A DNA stretch of 64,000 nucleotides from NCBI GenBank assembly GCA_950096985.1, contig CATNBA010000001.1:62001-126000 (forward strand). Direction: 5' to 3'. Under the pieces are notes generated by a model that did not search any database, was not told the origin of the DNA, and saw only the letters and a program-made list of their open reading frames with translations. This stretch comes from an uncultured Candidatus Melainabacteria bacterium (GTDB taxonomy: Bacteria; Cyanobacteriota; Vampirovibrionia; Gastranaerophilales; Gastranaerophilaceae). A program made the translations under genes and the position numbers. Below are positions 34,818-43,547 of the stretch, piece after piece (positions within the stretch are counted from its first letter, which is position 1; each line of letters begins with the position of its first letter).

Positions 34818-35390
34818 ATGGCTACAAAATTTATGCAAGCAAAATTTTTAATAAGCGCGGAAAAATTATCGCAATGCCCTGATTACACATTGCCCGAATT
34901 TCCTCTGCTCGGACGCTCTAACGTCGGTAAATCATCTTTTATCAACGGGATTGCAAACCACAAAAAACTGGCTAAAACTTCTAACACCCCCGGAAAAACA
35001 AGATTAATAAACTTTTTCCAGTTTTCTGATAAATTTATGATTGCAGACTTACCCGGATACGGTTATGCAAAAGTTTCAAAAGAAGCACAGAACAGATGGC
35101 AGAAGTATTTAGAAGAATATCTTCTTGAACGTCAACAGATAAAATCACTTGTTCAGCTTGTCGACGGAAGACATGAAATTCAAAAAAACGATTATCAAAT
35201 GCGTGAATGGGTTGAGGCTTATAATCTGCCTATTTTCACTATTGTAACCAAAATGGATTATGTGCCGAAATCAAAAACTTTAAATGTGCTGAAATATGTA
35301 GAAAAAGAATTTGGCGGAGTGGTACTGCCTTTCAGTGCGGTTGACAGCAGATATAACGAGAAAATTTTTGAACACATTTCCTCTTTTTAG
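34818..35390 (+). CDS. engB: ribosome biogenesis GTPase EngB/YsxC
   Basis: A 190-residue GTPase for 50S subunit assembly. G1 is GRSNVGKSSFIN, G2 is in KTSNTPGKTRLINFF, G3 is ADLPGYGYAKV, G4 is VTKMDYVPKS and G5 is FSAVDSR. The length is standard. It is expressed from an apparent leaderless promoter. Downstream lies a small Cys-rich protein gene. Confidence 0.95.
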   Translation: MATKFMQAKFLISAEKLSQCPDYTLPEFPLLGRSNVGKSSFINGIANHKKLAKTSNTPGKTRLINFFQFSDKFMIADLPGYGYAKVSKEAQNRWQKYLEEYLLERQQIKSLVQLVDGRHEIQKNDYQMREWVEAYNLPIFTIVTKMDYVPKSKTLNVLKYVEKEFGGVVLPFSAVDSRYNEKIFEHISSF

Positions 35391-35448
35391 AGGATTAAAG
35401 TTATTCCCGATTTTGTTAAAATGTTAATGGGAATTAGCGGGGTTTATT

Positions 35449-35649
35449 ATGGAAGAAATGTGTTTGGGAGAATTGTCATCATCTATTACGCAAAGCTGGA
35501 CAGAGCAGGCGATAGAATGTTATTCTATTAAATGCGACTGTTCTAAATGTTCACTCAGAAACGGCGGTTATTCCTTTAAATGCCAAATGCCGAGGGTTAT
35601 TGACATTTTAATTAACGCAGCGGGAACTCCTAATGTTTTTGTTGTATAA
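35449..35649 (+). CDS. small Cys-rich protein, family copy 2
   Basis: A 66-residue protein of unknown family: WTEQAIECYSIKCDCSKC, SLRNGGYSFKCQMPRVIDIL and AAGTPNV. The Cys spacing and the KCQM...GTPNV end match the protein at 24795. GGGG lies about 8 bases before the ATG. It is followed after 9 bases by a TolC-type gene that has its own -10 box. A metal or Fe-S binding role is inferred from the clustered Cys only. Confidence 0.62.
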   Translation: MEEMCLGELSSSITQSWTEQAIECYSIKCDCSKCSLRNGGYSFKCQMPRVIDILINAAGTPNVFVV

Positions 35650-35650
35650 T
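35645..35650 (+). promoter_or_regulatory. -10 box of the 35659 gene, leaderless
   Basis: TATAAT overlaps the stop region of the Cys-rich gene and lies 8 bases before ATG 35659. No ribosome site. Confidence 0.5.
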
Positions 35651-35658
35651 ATTTATGC

Positions 35659-36924
35659 ATGAAAAAGATTATTACCCTTTTAATACTGGCTTTTATAACA
35701 GTTTTGCCGGCAAGCGCAGAAGTCGTAAGAATTTCAGCAGATGATGCCGTGCAACTGGCACTTGAGCATAACCTTGCATTACAGTCAAAACGCAAAGAGG
35801 CGGATATTTTAAAACAGGAAGTTAAAATAGCAAATGCGCTTAAAAATCCGCAAGCTCAAACCAATATTCTTATGGGGTCTATAGCAAAAACAAATTCAAG
35901 CCAAGCAGGTATTGCTCTACCCGTTGAAATAGGTAAGAGAGGGGCTAGAAAAAAGACTGCTCTTGCAAAATTACATTTGCTCGAAAATCAAATAAGACAG
36001 GAAGAATTAAACCTCAAAATTGATGTAATGAGCGCTTATTTTGATGTTGTATATATGAAAACCGTTGTAGCGATTATGAAAGATCGCGAAGAATTATTCG
36101 AAGGAATGGTTGTCCTTGCAAGTTCAAAGCCTAAAAATTCAGTTAATTATGAAATTGAAAAACTGCAATCGGATATGAAACATAAAAAACAAATTATTCT
36201 TTTGAATAAGGCAAAAGCAGATTTATTATGCGCCCAATTCCGATTGAATGAAGTGCTTAACCTTAAAAATACAAAGGTAATGTATGATGCACGTGAAACT
36301 TCACTTTTTCAAGAGCATATTACTTTGCTCGATTTAGATTTGCCTGAGTATCAGACAATTGAAGACATTGCAATGAAATTCAGTTATTCTATAAGAATTT
36401 CTGATGATAATATTACCAAATCAAAAGCTGAACTTATTGAAGCTCGACATAAAGTAATACCGGACGTAACACTTGCAGGCGGCTATGCCTTTTCGGGCGA
36501 CGGAAAAACGGAAGGTGCATTTGTGGGCGGAAGTTTAGATTTGCCGATTTTATATTCATACAAACCCGAAGTTAACCGTGCAAAAATCATTCTGGAACGC
36601 GCTAAAATCGATAGAGTTTCTTTTGAAAACAAACTGAAATTTGCTTTAAAAGAAGATTATAACAGATTTAAATATGCAAAAGAAAACATGAATTACTATA
36701 AAGATATCTTGAAGGATTCTGAAACAATAATGAAAATGGCCGGTGAAAGATATGCGAAAGGACAGACTGTATTGTTAAACCTGTTTATTAATGAAAATGC
36801 ACATAGAGAAACTCTTAATGAATACATCAATGCAATGCAGGTATATTACCGTGCATATCTTGATTTGATGCACAATGTCGGACACGATTTGTTATTGGAT
36901 GAAAGCGTTTTCGAAGATATATAA
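35659..36924 (+). CDS. TolC-family outer membrane efflux protein
   Basis: A 421-residue secreted protein: signal peptide KKIITLLILAFITVLPASA, then two OEP repeats rich in long heptad helices, each opening with a pattern like ISADDAVQLALEHNLALQSK. It would form the trimeric outer-membrane channel of an efflux or type I secretion system. No adaptor or pump gene is adjacent. It is a paralogue of the protein at 42212. Confidence 0.82.
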   Translation: MKKIITLLILAFITVLPASAEVVRISADDAVQLALEHNLALQSKRKEADILKQEVKIANALKNPQAQTNILMGSIAKTNSSQAGIALPVEIGKRGARKKTALAKLHLLENQIRQEELNLKIDVMSAYFDVVYMKTVVAIMKDREELFEGMVVLASSKPKNSVNYEIEKLQSDMKHKKQIILLNKAKADLLCAQFRLNEVLNLKNTKVMYDARETSLFQEHITLLDLDLPEYQTIEDIAMKFSYSIRISDDNITKSKAELIEARHKVIPDVTLAGGYAFSGDGKTEGAFVGGSLDLPILYSYKPEVNRAKIILERAKIDRVSFENKLKFALKEDYNRFKYAKENMNYYKDILKDSETIMKMAGERYAKGQTVLLNLFINENAHRETLNEYINAMQVYYRAYLDLMHNVGHDLLLDESVFEDI

Positions 36925-36933
36925 ACAAAAAGC

Positions 36934-36958
36934 CGGAACTTGTCCGGCGATAAAATTT
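36934..36958 (+). terminator. probable terminator
   Basis: GCCGGA/TCCGGC hairpin followed by AT-rich sequence ending in TTTTT. Confidence 0.5.
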
Positions 36959-36984
36959 TTGCTACTCCCAAATCTCGTAGCTCG

Positions 36985-37209
36985 TTAGTGTGTAGTAGTA
37001 GAAAAATTCGCTTTATGAAATTTCATCAATTTGGCTAAGTGCCATTCTTTTGCTGAAATGTCATTAATTCTGTTTTTAATGTCTTCCAATTCTGCAAGCA
37101 GTACTGTCAAATCTTTTCTTTGAACAGGTTGATGAGCATCAAATTGTTCTTCGTCTTCAAGCCAGCATAGTAGAAGACAATTGTTTTCGAAAAGCTCTTT
37201 ACTGTCCAT
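36985..37209 (-). CDS. small protein of unknown function
   Basis: A 74-residue acidic protein with a central helix (DLTVLLAELEDIKNRINDIS), not recognised. GAGGAGG lies before its ATG, which shares one base with the stop of the gene upstream. No signal peptide. It forms a two-gene operon with the 37209-37436 gene. Confidence 0.55.
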   Translation of the reverse strand: MDSKELFENNCLLLCWLEDEEQFDAHQPVQRKDLTVLLAELEDIKNRINDISAKEWHLAKLMKFHKANFSTTTH

Positions 37210-37436
37210 TAAACCTCCTCAGCAGTTTTTTGATTTTGAACAAAAAATGAATGTATCATATCCACTAAATCAAAATTTCCATATTTAAACGCATAGGGCT
37301 TGTTAGAATACTCGTTATCTGTAACCCTTTGAAGTTCTCTAACTTCTTTATAATCCATTGAATTAAAGTCGAAACTTGTCATTTCACCATAATCCAACAT
37401 CATATCTTCCATATCAATAATTTTTTTCTCATCCAT
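37209..37436 (-). CDS. small acidic protein of unknown function
   Basis: A 75-residue, strongly acidic protein (DMEDMMLDYGEMTSFDFNSM near the N-terminus), not recognised. AAGGAGTG lies upstream of the ATG. It is the first gene of a two-gene leftward operon with the next entry to the left and has no membrane segment. It is divergent from the solute-binding lipoprotein gene. Confidence 0.55.
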   Translation of the reverse strand: MDEKKIIDMEDMMLDYGEMTSFDFNSMDYKEVRELQRVTDNEYSNKPYAFKYGNFDLVDMIHSFFVQNQKTAEEV

Positions 37437-37522
37437 AATTTACACTCCTTATCTAATTACAGATTATGTAACGGAACATTTTCAGAAAAACTTTAGAGAT
37501 TTAAGAGTAGTTGTTACATAAT

Positions 37523-37550
37523 TTTACAAATATAATTTTTAACGTATAAT
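37523..37550 (+). promoter_or_regulatory. promoter of the 37557 gene, leaderless
   Basis: TTTACA (37523-37528), a 16-base spacer and TATAAT (37545-37550), then 6 bases to the ATG. This is the most complete example of the leaderless promoter layout in the window. Confidence 0.65.
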
Positions 37551-37556
37551 ATATTT

Positions 37557-38345
37557 ATGAAAAAGATTATTTTATGTTTTTTGTTTTTGTGCCTGATATG
37601 TACAGGCTGTGGTAAAAAGCAGGAAAGGAAACTTGATACGCTGGGTACAATTGTTCAGCGCGATAAACTTATTGCGGGAGTTCGTGATGATAGTGCGCCT
37701 TTCGGTTTTCGAGACAAAAACGGAAATTTAACCGGATTTGATATTGAACTTGCACGCATTATTGCAAAAAGTATTCTTGGCGATGAAAAAAAAGTTGATT
37801 TTGTACCCGTTACAGCATCAAACCGTATTATGAAACTTAATTCCGGCGAAGTTGATATTCTGGTTGCAGCAATGTCAATAACAGAACAAAGACAGCAAAT
37901 TTTAGATTTTTCTATTCCTTATCATATGGCAGGACAGGCGATTTTAAGCAAAAGTTCTAATAAAGCAACAACACTAAAAGATTTTGAGGGCAAAAAACTT
38001 ATTATAGTTTTCGGTTCTACAAGTGAAAATAACCTTCGTACAAACGTACCTGAGGTTGAAATTTTGGGATTTAAAAACTACAAAGATGCTTTTAACGCGT
38101 TGAAAACAGGCAAAGCTGAAGGAATTGTAGCAGACGATACTATCTTGTACGGTTTTGCATATAATGACAAATCAGTAAAAATTCTTCCTAAAAGATACTC
38201 ACAAGAGCCTTATGCCGTAGCTTTCCGCAAAGAAAAAGAAACTATAAGACTTTTGAATAAAATTGATTATATAATTGAAAATCTTCAAAGCACGCGTAAA
38301 CTCGATAAAATGAGAGAAAAATGGAATATTAATACAAATTTTTAA
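37557..38345 (+). CDS. amino-acid-type solute-binding lipoprotein
   Basis: A 262-residue family 3 extracellular solute-binding protein. The lipobox LICTGC puts the mature protein on a membrane. Then come DKLIAGVRDDSAPFGFRDKN and GFDIELARIIAK, typical of polar amino-acid ABC importers, and SITEQRQQILDFSIPY. No permease or ATPase gene is adjacent, so its transporter must be encoded elsewhere. The 3' end overlaps the convergent DtxR-type regulator gene by 17 bases. Confidence 0.85.
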   Translation: MKKIILCFLFLCLICTGCGKKQERKLDTLGTIVQRDKLIAGVRDDSAPFGFRDKNGNLTGFDIELARIIAKSILGDEKKVDFVPVTASNRIMKLNSGEVDILVAAMSITEQRQQILDFSIPYHMAGQAILSKSSNKATTLKDFEGKKLIIVFGSTSENNLRTNVPEVEILGFKNYKDAFNALKTGKAEGIVADDTILYGFAYNDKSVKILPKRYSQEPYAVAFRKEKETIRLLNKIDYIIENLQSTRKLDKMREKWNINTNF

Positions 38346-38730
38346 ATCCATCTTGAGATTTTGCAAACTTTGTAAGTTTCATCATGTTTTTAAAAAGCTT
38401 TTCTGATACAATATGCTCCATTTTGCAGGCAATTTTAAGAGCTTCCTCACGGGGAGTATTCAAAACTTCTACAAAAAACTCTGCAAGATTTTCGTGTTTT
38501 TTCAAAATATTTTTTGCAATTTTTTCACCCTCTGCCGTAAGCGTAACAGGTGAATATGGGGCATAGTTAATAAGCTTTTTATCTTGAAGAATATTCAGCG
38601 CACCGGTAACAGATGCTTTTTTAACCCCCATAGCATCTGCAATTGCAGTAACTTTTGCTTGTCCGTTTTTCAAGACCTGCATATAAATTTCTTCAATATA
38701 ATCTTCTAAACTTACTGAAAGTTTTTGCAT
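38329..38730 (-). CDS. DtxR/MntR-family metal-dependent regulator
   Basis: A 133-residue regulator with a winged helix (VTAIADAMGVKKASVTGALN) and a metal-binding dimerisation domain with the expected ligands around ENLAEFFVEVL and CKMEHIVSEKL. It lacks the SH3-like third domain of DtxR, as in MntR. It would sense Mn2+ or Fe2+. Its start overlaps the end of the phosphatase gene upstream by 19 bases. A target could be the MntP-like exporter at 25371, but no matching operator was identified. Confidence 0.85.
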   Translation of the reverse strand: MQKLSVSLEDYIEEIYMQVLKNGQAKVTAIADAMGVKKASVTGALNILQDKKLINYAPYSPVTLTAEGEKIAKNILKKHENLAEFFVEVLNTPREEALKIACKMEHIVSEKLFKNMMKLTKFAKSQDGFKNLY

Positions 38731-39353
38731 ATACTGATTATATCACAAGGATTGTCAATAATAAAGTCTGCCCCCTGAAGATAAGCCCTGCCGCGAAATC
38801 CCCATGTTACCCCGATACAAGGAATGTCCGCATTTTTTGATGTTTCCACATCAACTTCAGAATCTCCGACATAAATCACAGATTTTTTGTCAACACCTAA
38901 TTCTTGCATTGCTTTAAAAACTCCAAATGGTGAAGGTTTTGGCAAAATTTCACCACCCTGACCTATTGCAACATCTATTAATTCCGAAAAATATTTTTCG
39001 CACAATTCTTTAACCGCCAAATCAAATTTGTTAGACACTACGCCGATTTTAGCCCCACTTGCACGCAATTCTCGCAGTATCATTTCGATACTATTATAAC
39101 AAGCAGTATTATTATACATATTTTTCTCGTAATGTTCTTTAAAAACGGTAAGGCATTCTTCTATATTTTCGCAGTTTTCAGGCACGGCGCGTTCAATAAG
39201 TTTTCTAACACCGTTTCCGACAAAATATCTAATCTCTTCAAGTGTGCGTTCAGGATAACCAAATTTACGCAAAGCATAGTTTGTGCTCTCCTTCAAATCA
39301 AGAAGTGTATTCAGCAATGTGCCGTCCAAATCAAAAATTACAGCTTTAATCAT
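38712..39353 (-). CDS. gph: HAD phosphatase, phosphoglycolate phosphatase-like
   Basis: A 213-residue haloacid dehalogenase hydrolase. Motif I FDLDGTLLNT holds the nucleophile Asp, GVVSNKFD is motif II, LPKPSP the motif III Lys and YVGDSEVDVETSKNA motif IV. The cap resembles phosphoglycolate phosphatase/PpaX. The start at 39353 is chosen because TATACT lies 8 bases upstream and longer frames lack support. It is divergent from the ABC-F gene with 25 bases between start codons. Confidence 0.82.
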   Translation of the reverse strand: MIKAVIFDLDGTLLNTLLDLKESTNYALRKFGYPERTLEEIRYFVGNGVRKLIERAVPENCENIEECLTVFKEHYEKNMYNNTACYNSIEMILRELRASGAKIGVVSNKFDLAVKELCEKYFSELIDVAIGQGGEILPKPSPFGVFKAMQELGVDKKSVIYVGDSEVDVETSKNADIPCIGVTWGFRGRAYLQGADFIIDNPCDIISICKNFQ

Positions 39354-39361
39354 ATTTTTAT

Positions 39362-39369
39362 AGTATAAT
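39362..39369. promoter_or_regulatory. overlapping divergent -10 boxes
   Basis: TATAAT (39364-39369) reads right to ATG 39379 after 9 bases, and TATACT (39367-39362 on the minus strand) reads left to ATG 39353 after 8 bases. The two hexamers share four base pairs, so the promoters should compete. Confidence 0.55.
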
Positions 39370-39378
39370 AAAAACATT

Positions 39379-40992
39379 ATGATAACAACGAATAAATTAA
39401 CCGTGCGATTTGGATCGCAAACTCTTTTTGAAAACGTAAGTATTAAATTTACTCCAGGCAATTGTTACGGCGTTATAGGCGCAAATGGAGCAGGAAAAAG
39501 TACGCTGTTGAAAGTAATTTCAGGAGATATTGAACCGACTTCGGGCGAAGTTCATATATCCAAAGGACAGAGAATTGCCGTATTACGTCAAGACCACTTT
39601 GCTTTTGATGATTATAAAGTTATTGATACAGTAATTATGGGTCATAAAAAACTATATGATATTATGCAAGAACGAGACGCTTTATATTCAAAACCCGACT
39701 TTAATGACGAGGACGGTATAAAAGTTGCACACCTTGAAGAAGAATTTGCAGAACTTGACGGATGGCAGGCAGAGGCAATGGCAGGGTCGTTGTTATCGGA
39801 TTTAGGGATACCTGACGAACTTCATTATGAACAAATGTCTGAATTATCAGGAAGCGAGAAAGTTCGTGTACTTCTTGCACAAGCACTTTTTGGCAACCCT
39901 GACATCTTATTGTTAGACGAACCTACAAACCACCTTGATTTAAATACAATCGCCTGGCTTGAAGAATTTTTAATAAATTTTCAAAACCTTGTTATTGTTG
40001 TTTCGCACGACAGAAAATTTTTAGACAATGTATGCACTCACATGGCAGATATTGATTATAAAAACATTCAGCTTTATACTGGTAATTATTCTTTCTGGTC
40101 ACAAGCAAGTCAATTAATCCAAAAACAAAAAGAAGAACAGAATAAGAAAACCGAAGAAAAAATGGAAGAATTGAAAGCGTTTATTGCCCGTTTCAGCGCA
40201 AACGCATCAAAAGCAAAACAGGCTACTTCAAGAAAAAATATGCTTGATAAACTTTCGCTTGAAGAAATTAAACCGTCATCAAGACAATACCCTCGTATAA
40301 GATTTACATATAACAAAATACCTGGTAAAGATGTTTTGAGCGTTAAAAATTTGAACAAAACAGTTGATGGCGAACTTCTGATTAAAAACTTGAGTTTTGA
40401 AATCAATCAGGGTGAAAAAGTTGCATTTATTGCACGCGACCCGTTTATTCTGTCAAACCTGTTTGATATTCTGGAAGACCGCGTGAAACCCGACAGTGGA
40501 GAAGTAAACTGGGGTGTAACTGCAACTCATTCATATTTTCCTAAAGACAATAATTTTTATTTTGAAAATGACTTAAATATAATGCAATGGCTTGCACAAT
40601 ATTCACCCGACCAACATGTAAATTTCCTGCGCGGTTATTTGGGCAGAATGCTTTTCTCAGGCGAGGATGCGGATAAAAAGGTTAATGTCCTTTCCGGTGG
40701 CGAAAAAGTACGCTGTTTGTTTGCCAAAATGATGATTGCTGAAAGCAATGTTATGCTTTTGGATGAACCTACAAACCATCTTGATTTGGAAAGCATTACA
40801 GCATTAAATAATGCTTTAATAGATTTTCCGGGAACGATTTTGTTTACATCACAGGATTATCAGTTAATCCAAACTGTTGCTGACAGAATTATAGAGATTT
40901 CACCAAAAGGCTATATAAATATGCGCAACAAATATGATGAATATTTGAAAAACCCTGTTGTTATTAAGAAAAAGCAAGAAATTTATGCTTAA
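39379..40992 (+). CDS. ABC-F family ATPase
   Basis: A 537-residue protein with two ABC ATPase domains and no membrane segments. Walker A is GANGAGKSTLLK in domain 1. The second domain has a degenerate P-loop region (FIARDPFILSNLF). The signatures are LSGSEKVRVLLAQAL and LSGGEKVRCLFAKMM, and Walker B LLLDEPTNHLDL occurs twice. The inter-domain linker KKTEEKMEELKAFIARFSAN is the ABC-F P-site tRNA motif region. It is closest to the YbiT/YkpA type, which modulates translation. It is expressed from a leaderless promoter. Confidence 0.9.
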   Translation: MITTNKLTVRFGSQTLFENVSIKFTPGNCYGVIGANGAGKSTLLKVISGDIEPTSGEVHISKGQRIAVLRQDHFAFDDYKVIDTVIMGHKKLYDIMQERDALYSKPDFNDEDGIKVAHLEEEFAELDGWQAEAMAGSLLSDLGIPDELHYEQMSELSGSEKVRVLLAQALFGNPDILLLDEPTNHLDLNTIAWLEEFLINFQNLVIVVSHDRKFLDNVCTHMADIDYKNIQLYTGNYSFWSQASQLIQKQKEEQNKKTEEKMEELKAFIARFSANASKAKQATSRKNMLDKLSLEEIKPSSRQYPRIRFTYNKIPGKDVLSVKNLNKTVDGELLIKNLSFEINQGEKVAFIARDPFILSNLFDILEDRVKPDSGEVNWGVTATHSYFPKDNNFYFENDLNIMQWLAQYSPDQHVNFLRGYLGRMLFSGEDADKKVNVLSGGEKVRCLFAKMMIAESNVMLLDEPTNHLDLESITALNNALIDFPGTILFTSQDYQLIQTVADRIIEISPKGYINMRNKYDEYLKNPVVIKKKQEIYA

Positions 40993-41246
40993 ACTCTGGA
41001 TTTAATTTCTTTAAGACATTTTGCAAGTTGGTCAGGACAGCTTGTTGATTTGTCACCGCATTTTATTCCAGAAAGTTTATCTATAACTTCATCAATTGAC
41101 ATTCCTTTAACAAGGCTCTTTATTCCTTGAAGATTACCATTGCAGCCGCCAAGAAAATCTACATCAACTACCTTGTCGCCATCAAATTTTACTTGCATTA
41201 AACGACAGCAAGTTCCTGTTGTTTCATATTGTATAACTTTTTCCAT
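40989..41246 (-). CDS. TSCPD-domain protein
   Basis: An 85-residue protein with TGTCCRLMQVKFDG, GGCNGNLQGIKSLVKGM and the eponymous TSCPDQLAKCL. The TSCPD domain also occurs at the C-terminus of some vitamin B12-dependent ribonucleotide reductases. Stand-alone versions are of unknown function, and the conserved Cys suggest a metal or redox role. AAAGGG lies upstream of the ATG. It is convergent with the ABC-F gene, overlapping 4 bases. Confidence 0.82.
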   Translation of the reverse strand: MEKVIQYETTGTCCRLMQVKFDGDKVVDVDFLGGCNGNLQGIKSLVKGMSIDEVIDKLSGIKCGDKSTSCPDQLAKCLKEIKSRV

Positions 41247-41285
41247 ATTTTTACCCTTTCTTCTGACTTTGGATTAAACCAACTA

Positions 41286-42149
41286 TTATTTTATATTCCA
41301 AAAATATCTTTTCATCTTGTCAATAAATCCAAGTTTTTTAAATCCGCCCTGCGTAACTGAAACAATATTTACTTCTTCTGGCTGAACTGTTCTCGAATAT
41401 TTATTTTCCGGTTCACCAAATAGCATCATATAAGATGCCTTATAACCTTTTGGAACTTCCAAATATTCTGCCAATTCCGGCATTATTTTAAGACAAAATT
41501 CTCCAAGTCCGCACCAGCATGTTCCAAGTCCCATACTCTGTGCATAAAGTTCAAAATAACTTAATGCAATTGTCGGATCAATTTCATAACACGGCGCATC
41601 AATCGGAGTTGACACAACCAAAATATGCGGAGCTGTTCTAAAAACTATATCTTCGCCTTCAATAAATCTTTTAGTATATCTGCCAAATTTATCCACAAGA
41701 GGTTTAACAGGCTTTTTCGTCAAAGCATCAAGAATTTTGCCGTTAACGTAACCTCTAAACTCATTCATTACTTCTATATCATCAATAAAAGAAAAATGCA
41801 GCCTATGGTTATTACATCCTGTAGGAACAAATTTTAACATGTCTTTTAATTTTTGCATTTTATCTGACGAAACATTTTCCTGTTTGTAATGCCTGAAACT
41901 TCTACGTGATTTAATAAGGTTTAAAACACTTTCCGAATTTTGCGCCCAAATTGCATCTGAATTTTCAGGATTTTTATCACAAACCGATAGCGCACCGACG
42001 GGACAAATTGCCAGGCAGTGCTGGCATTTAAAACATTTTTTCTCATCCATAACAGGAATTTTATTTTCATTAAATTGAATAGCATTAGCAGAACAGTCTT
42101 TTATACAAAGTCCGCAATGAATACATTTTTCTTCGTCGATCTTAAACAT
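41286..42149 (-). CDS. ferredoxin-nitroreductase fusion
   Basis: A 287-residue protein. Residues 1-60 carry two 4Fe-4S clusters (CIHCGLCIKDC and CFKCQHCLAICP). Residues about 75-270 form an FMN-binding nitroreductase domain (SRRSFRHYK, the GLGTCWCGLGEF loop). It would pass electrons from ferredoxin-type centres to flavin and on to an unknown substrate. Such fusions are common in anaerobes. AAGGAG lies 7 bases before ATG 42149, so the upstream extension of ten residues is unlikely. Confidence 0.88.
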   Translation of the reverse strand: MFKIDEEKCIHCGLCIKDCSANAIQFNENKIPVMDEKKCFKCQHCLAICPVGALSVCDKNPENSDAIWAQNSESVLNLIKSRRSFRHYKQENVSSDKMQKLKDMLKFVPTGCNNHRLHFSFIDDIEVMNEFRGYVNGKILDALTKKPVKPLVDKFGRYTKRFIEGEDIVFRTAPHILVVSTPIDAPCYEIDPTIALSYFELYAQSMGLGTCWCGLGEFCLKIMPELAEYLEVPKGYKASYMMLFGEPENKYSRTVQPEEVNIVSVTQGGFKKLGFIDKMKRYFWNIK

Positions 42150-42195
42150 ATCTACACTCCTTCTATGTTTAGTATACATTAAAAAAATTTTAATA

Positions 42196-42201
42196 TATAA
42201 T
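42196..42201 (+). promoter_or_regulatory. -10 box of the 42212 gene
   Basis: TATAAT with 10 bases to ATG 42212 and no ribosome site, a near-leaderless layout. Confidence 0.5.
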
Positions 42202-42211
42202 TTTATTGAAT

Positions 42212-43513
42212 ATGAAAAAGTTTTTAATATTACTATCCATGATGCTTATATGCGGGAATGCTTATGCAATTCAGGACATAAAAAAAATCACCCTGAAAGA
42301 AGCGTTGGAAATCGCTGTAGAAAATAACATTGATTATAAAGCGTCAAAAATTAACCTTAATATTGATGAAAATAAAATAAAAATTTCCAATAAGCTTAAA
42401 AATCCTGAACTTAATACTTTTTTTAATATAGGAGATATTGGCAGAGGTAATCCGCAGATTACAGGCATATCCGAAACAGTTGAAATAGCAAAACGTGATG
42501 CCCGAAAAAAACTTGCGCAGGCAAATCTTGAATTAACCAAACAAAACCTTGAATATCTAGAGTTTGATTTAAAAATGGATGTAAGAGAGGCATATGTAAA
42601 TCTCGTTGCCGCTAAAGAAATACTAATTGCGCTTGAGGCACGAGAAAAACTTTTAAATGACCTTCTAAATATCGCAAAAAAACGTGTGTTAGCAGGCGAA
42701 GTTGAAGAAATTGATGTTATACAAACAGAAATTTCATTGAACCAGCTTGTTATACAGGTTAATTCCCAGAAAGCTGCCGTGAAAACTGCGATGCTTAATT
42801 TTAACAAAGTTATTAATTCAGACAACAATTTAAAATATGATGCAGATGACGAAAACTTTTCAGATAAAGAAGATTTTCTCGCATTATTAAGCCCAGAGCC
42901 GCTTGATGAACTTCCGACATTTAATGCTATCTTGAATAACTCTATTAAAAATAGATATGATATAAAAATTGCACTTAAAGAAATTGATGTTGCTGAAAAA
43001 AATCTTACTTACACTGAACGCTTAAGAATACCTGATATCCAACTTCTCGGAGGTTACGGGTTTATGACCAAAGGTATGAGTGAATCCGGTTCTTTTATGA
43101 ACGGAGCTTATGCTGGAGCTAACATTGTAAATATCCCATTATTTTATACTTTTCAGCCCGAAATTCAAAATGCTAAAATGCAGCTTGAACAAGCACAATT
43201 AAAATACAATTCTGTTGAAAATAAAGCACTTAATGATTTGCAAAGCGCATATGAAAAATTTATAACAGCTCAAATTAACCTGAATTATTACAATGACAAT
43301 TTATTAAAAAATTCAAAAGATATGATTAAAGCAGCTAAAAAAAATTATGCTGAAGGAAAATCAAGCCTAACAACTCTTATTGTAATGGAACAGTCATATC
43401 GCTCTATTAACGCAGGATATATTTATGCACTCGCTGATTATTACAACTGCTGGATTAATTTTCTCAGAGAAGTGAATGTTGAACATTTTGATTTGAAAAA
43501 AGAAAGTTTATAG
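42212..43513 (+). CDS. TolC-family outer membrane efflux protein
   Basis: A 433-residue OEP-family protein: signal peptide KKFLILLSMMLICGNAYA, then two coiled-coil repeats (ITLKEALEIAVENNIDYKAS opens the first). The layout matches the 35659 protein, including the GGYGF...G..VNIPLFY segment, and the two are paralogues. It would be the outer-membrane channel of a heavy-metal or drug efflux set whose inner parts are not in this window. Confidence 0.82.
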   Translation: MKKFLILLSMMLICGNAYAIQDIKKITLKEALEIAVENNIDYKASKINLNIDENKIKISNKLKNPELNTFFNIGDIGRGNPQITGISETVEIAKRDARKKLAQANLELTKQNLEYLEFDLKMDVREAYVNLVAAKEILIALEAREKLLNDLLNIAKKRVLAGEVEEIDVIQTEISLNQLVIQVNSQKAAVKTAMLNFNKVINSDNNLKYDADDENFSDKEDFLALLSPEPLDELPTFNAILNNSIKNRYDIKIALKEIDVAEKNLTYTERLRIPDIQLLGGYGFMTKGMSESGSFMNGAYAGANIVNIPLFYTFQPEIQNAKMQLEQAQLKYNSVENKALNDLQSAYEKFITAQINLNYYNDNLLKNSKDMIKAAKKNYAEGKSSLTTLIVMEQSYRSINAGYIYALADYYNCWINFLREVNVEHFDLKKESL

Positions 43514-43518
43514 ATATT

Positions 43519-43545
43519 AAAAAAGCTCCAAAAGGAGCTTTTTTT
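43519..43545. terminator. bidirectional terminator
   Basis: AAAAAAGCTCC/GGAGCTTTTTTT hairpin between the convergent TolC-type and adhesin genes. Confidence 0.85.
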
Positions 43546-43547
43546 AA

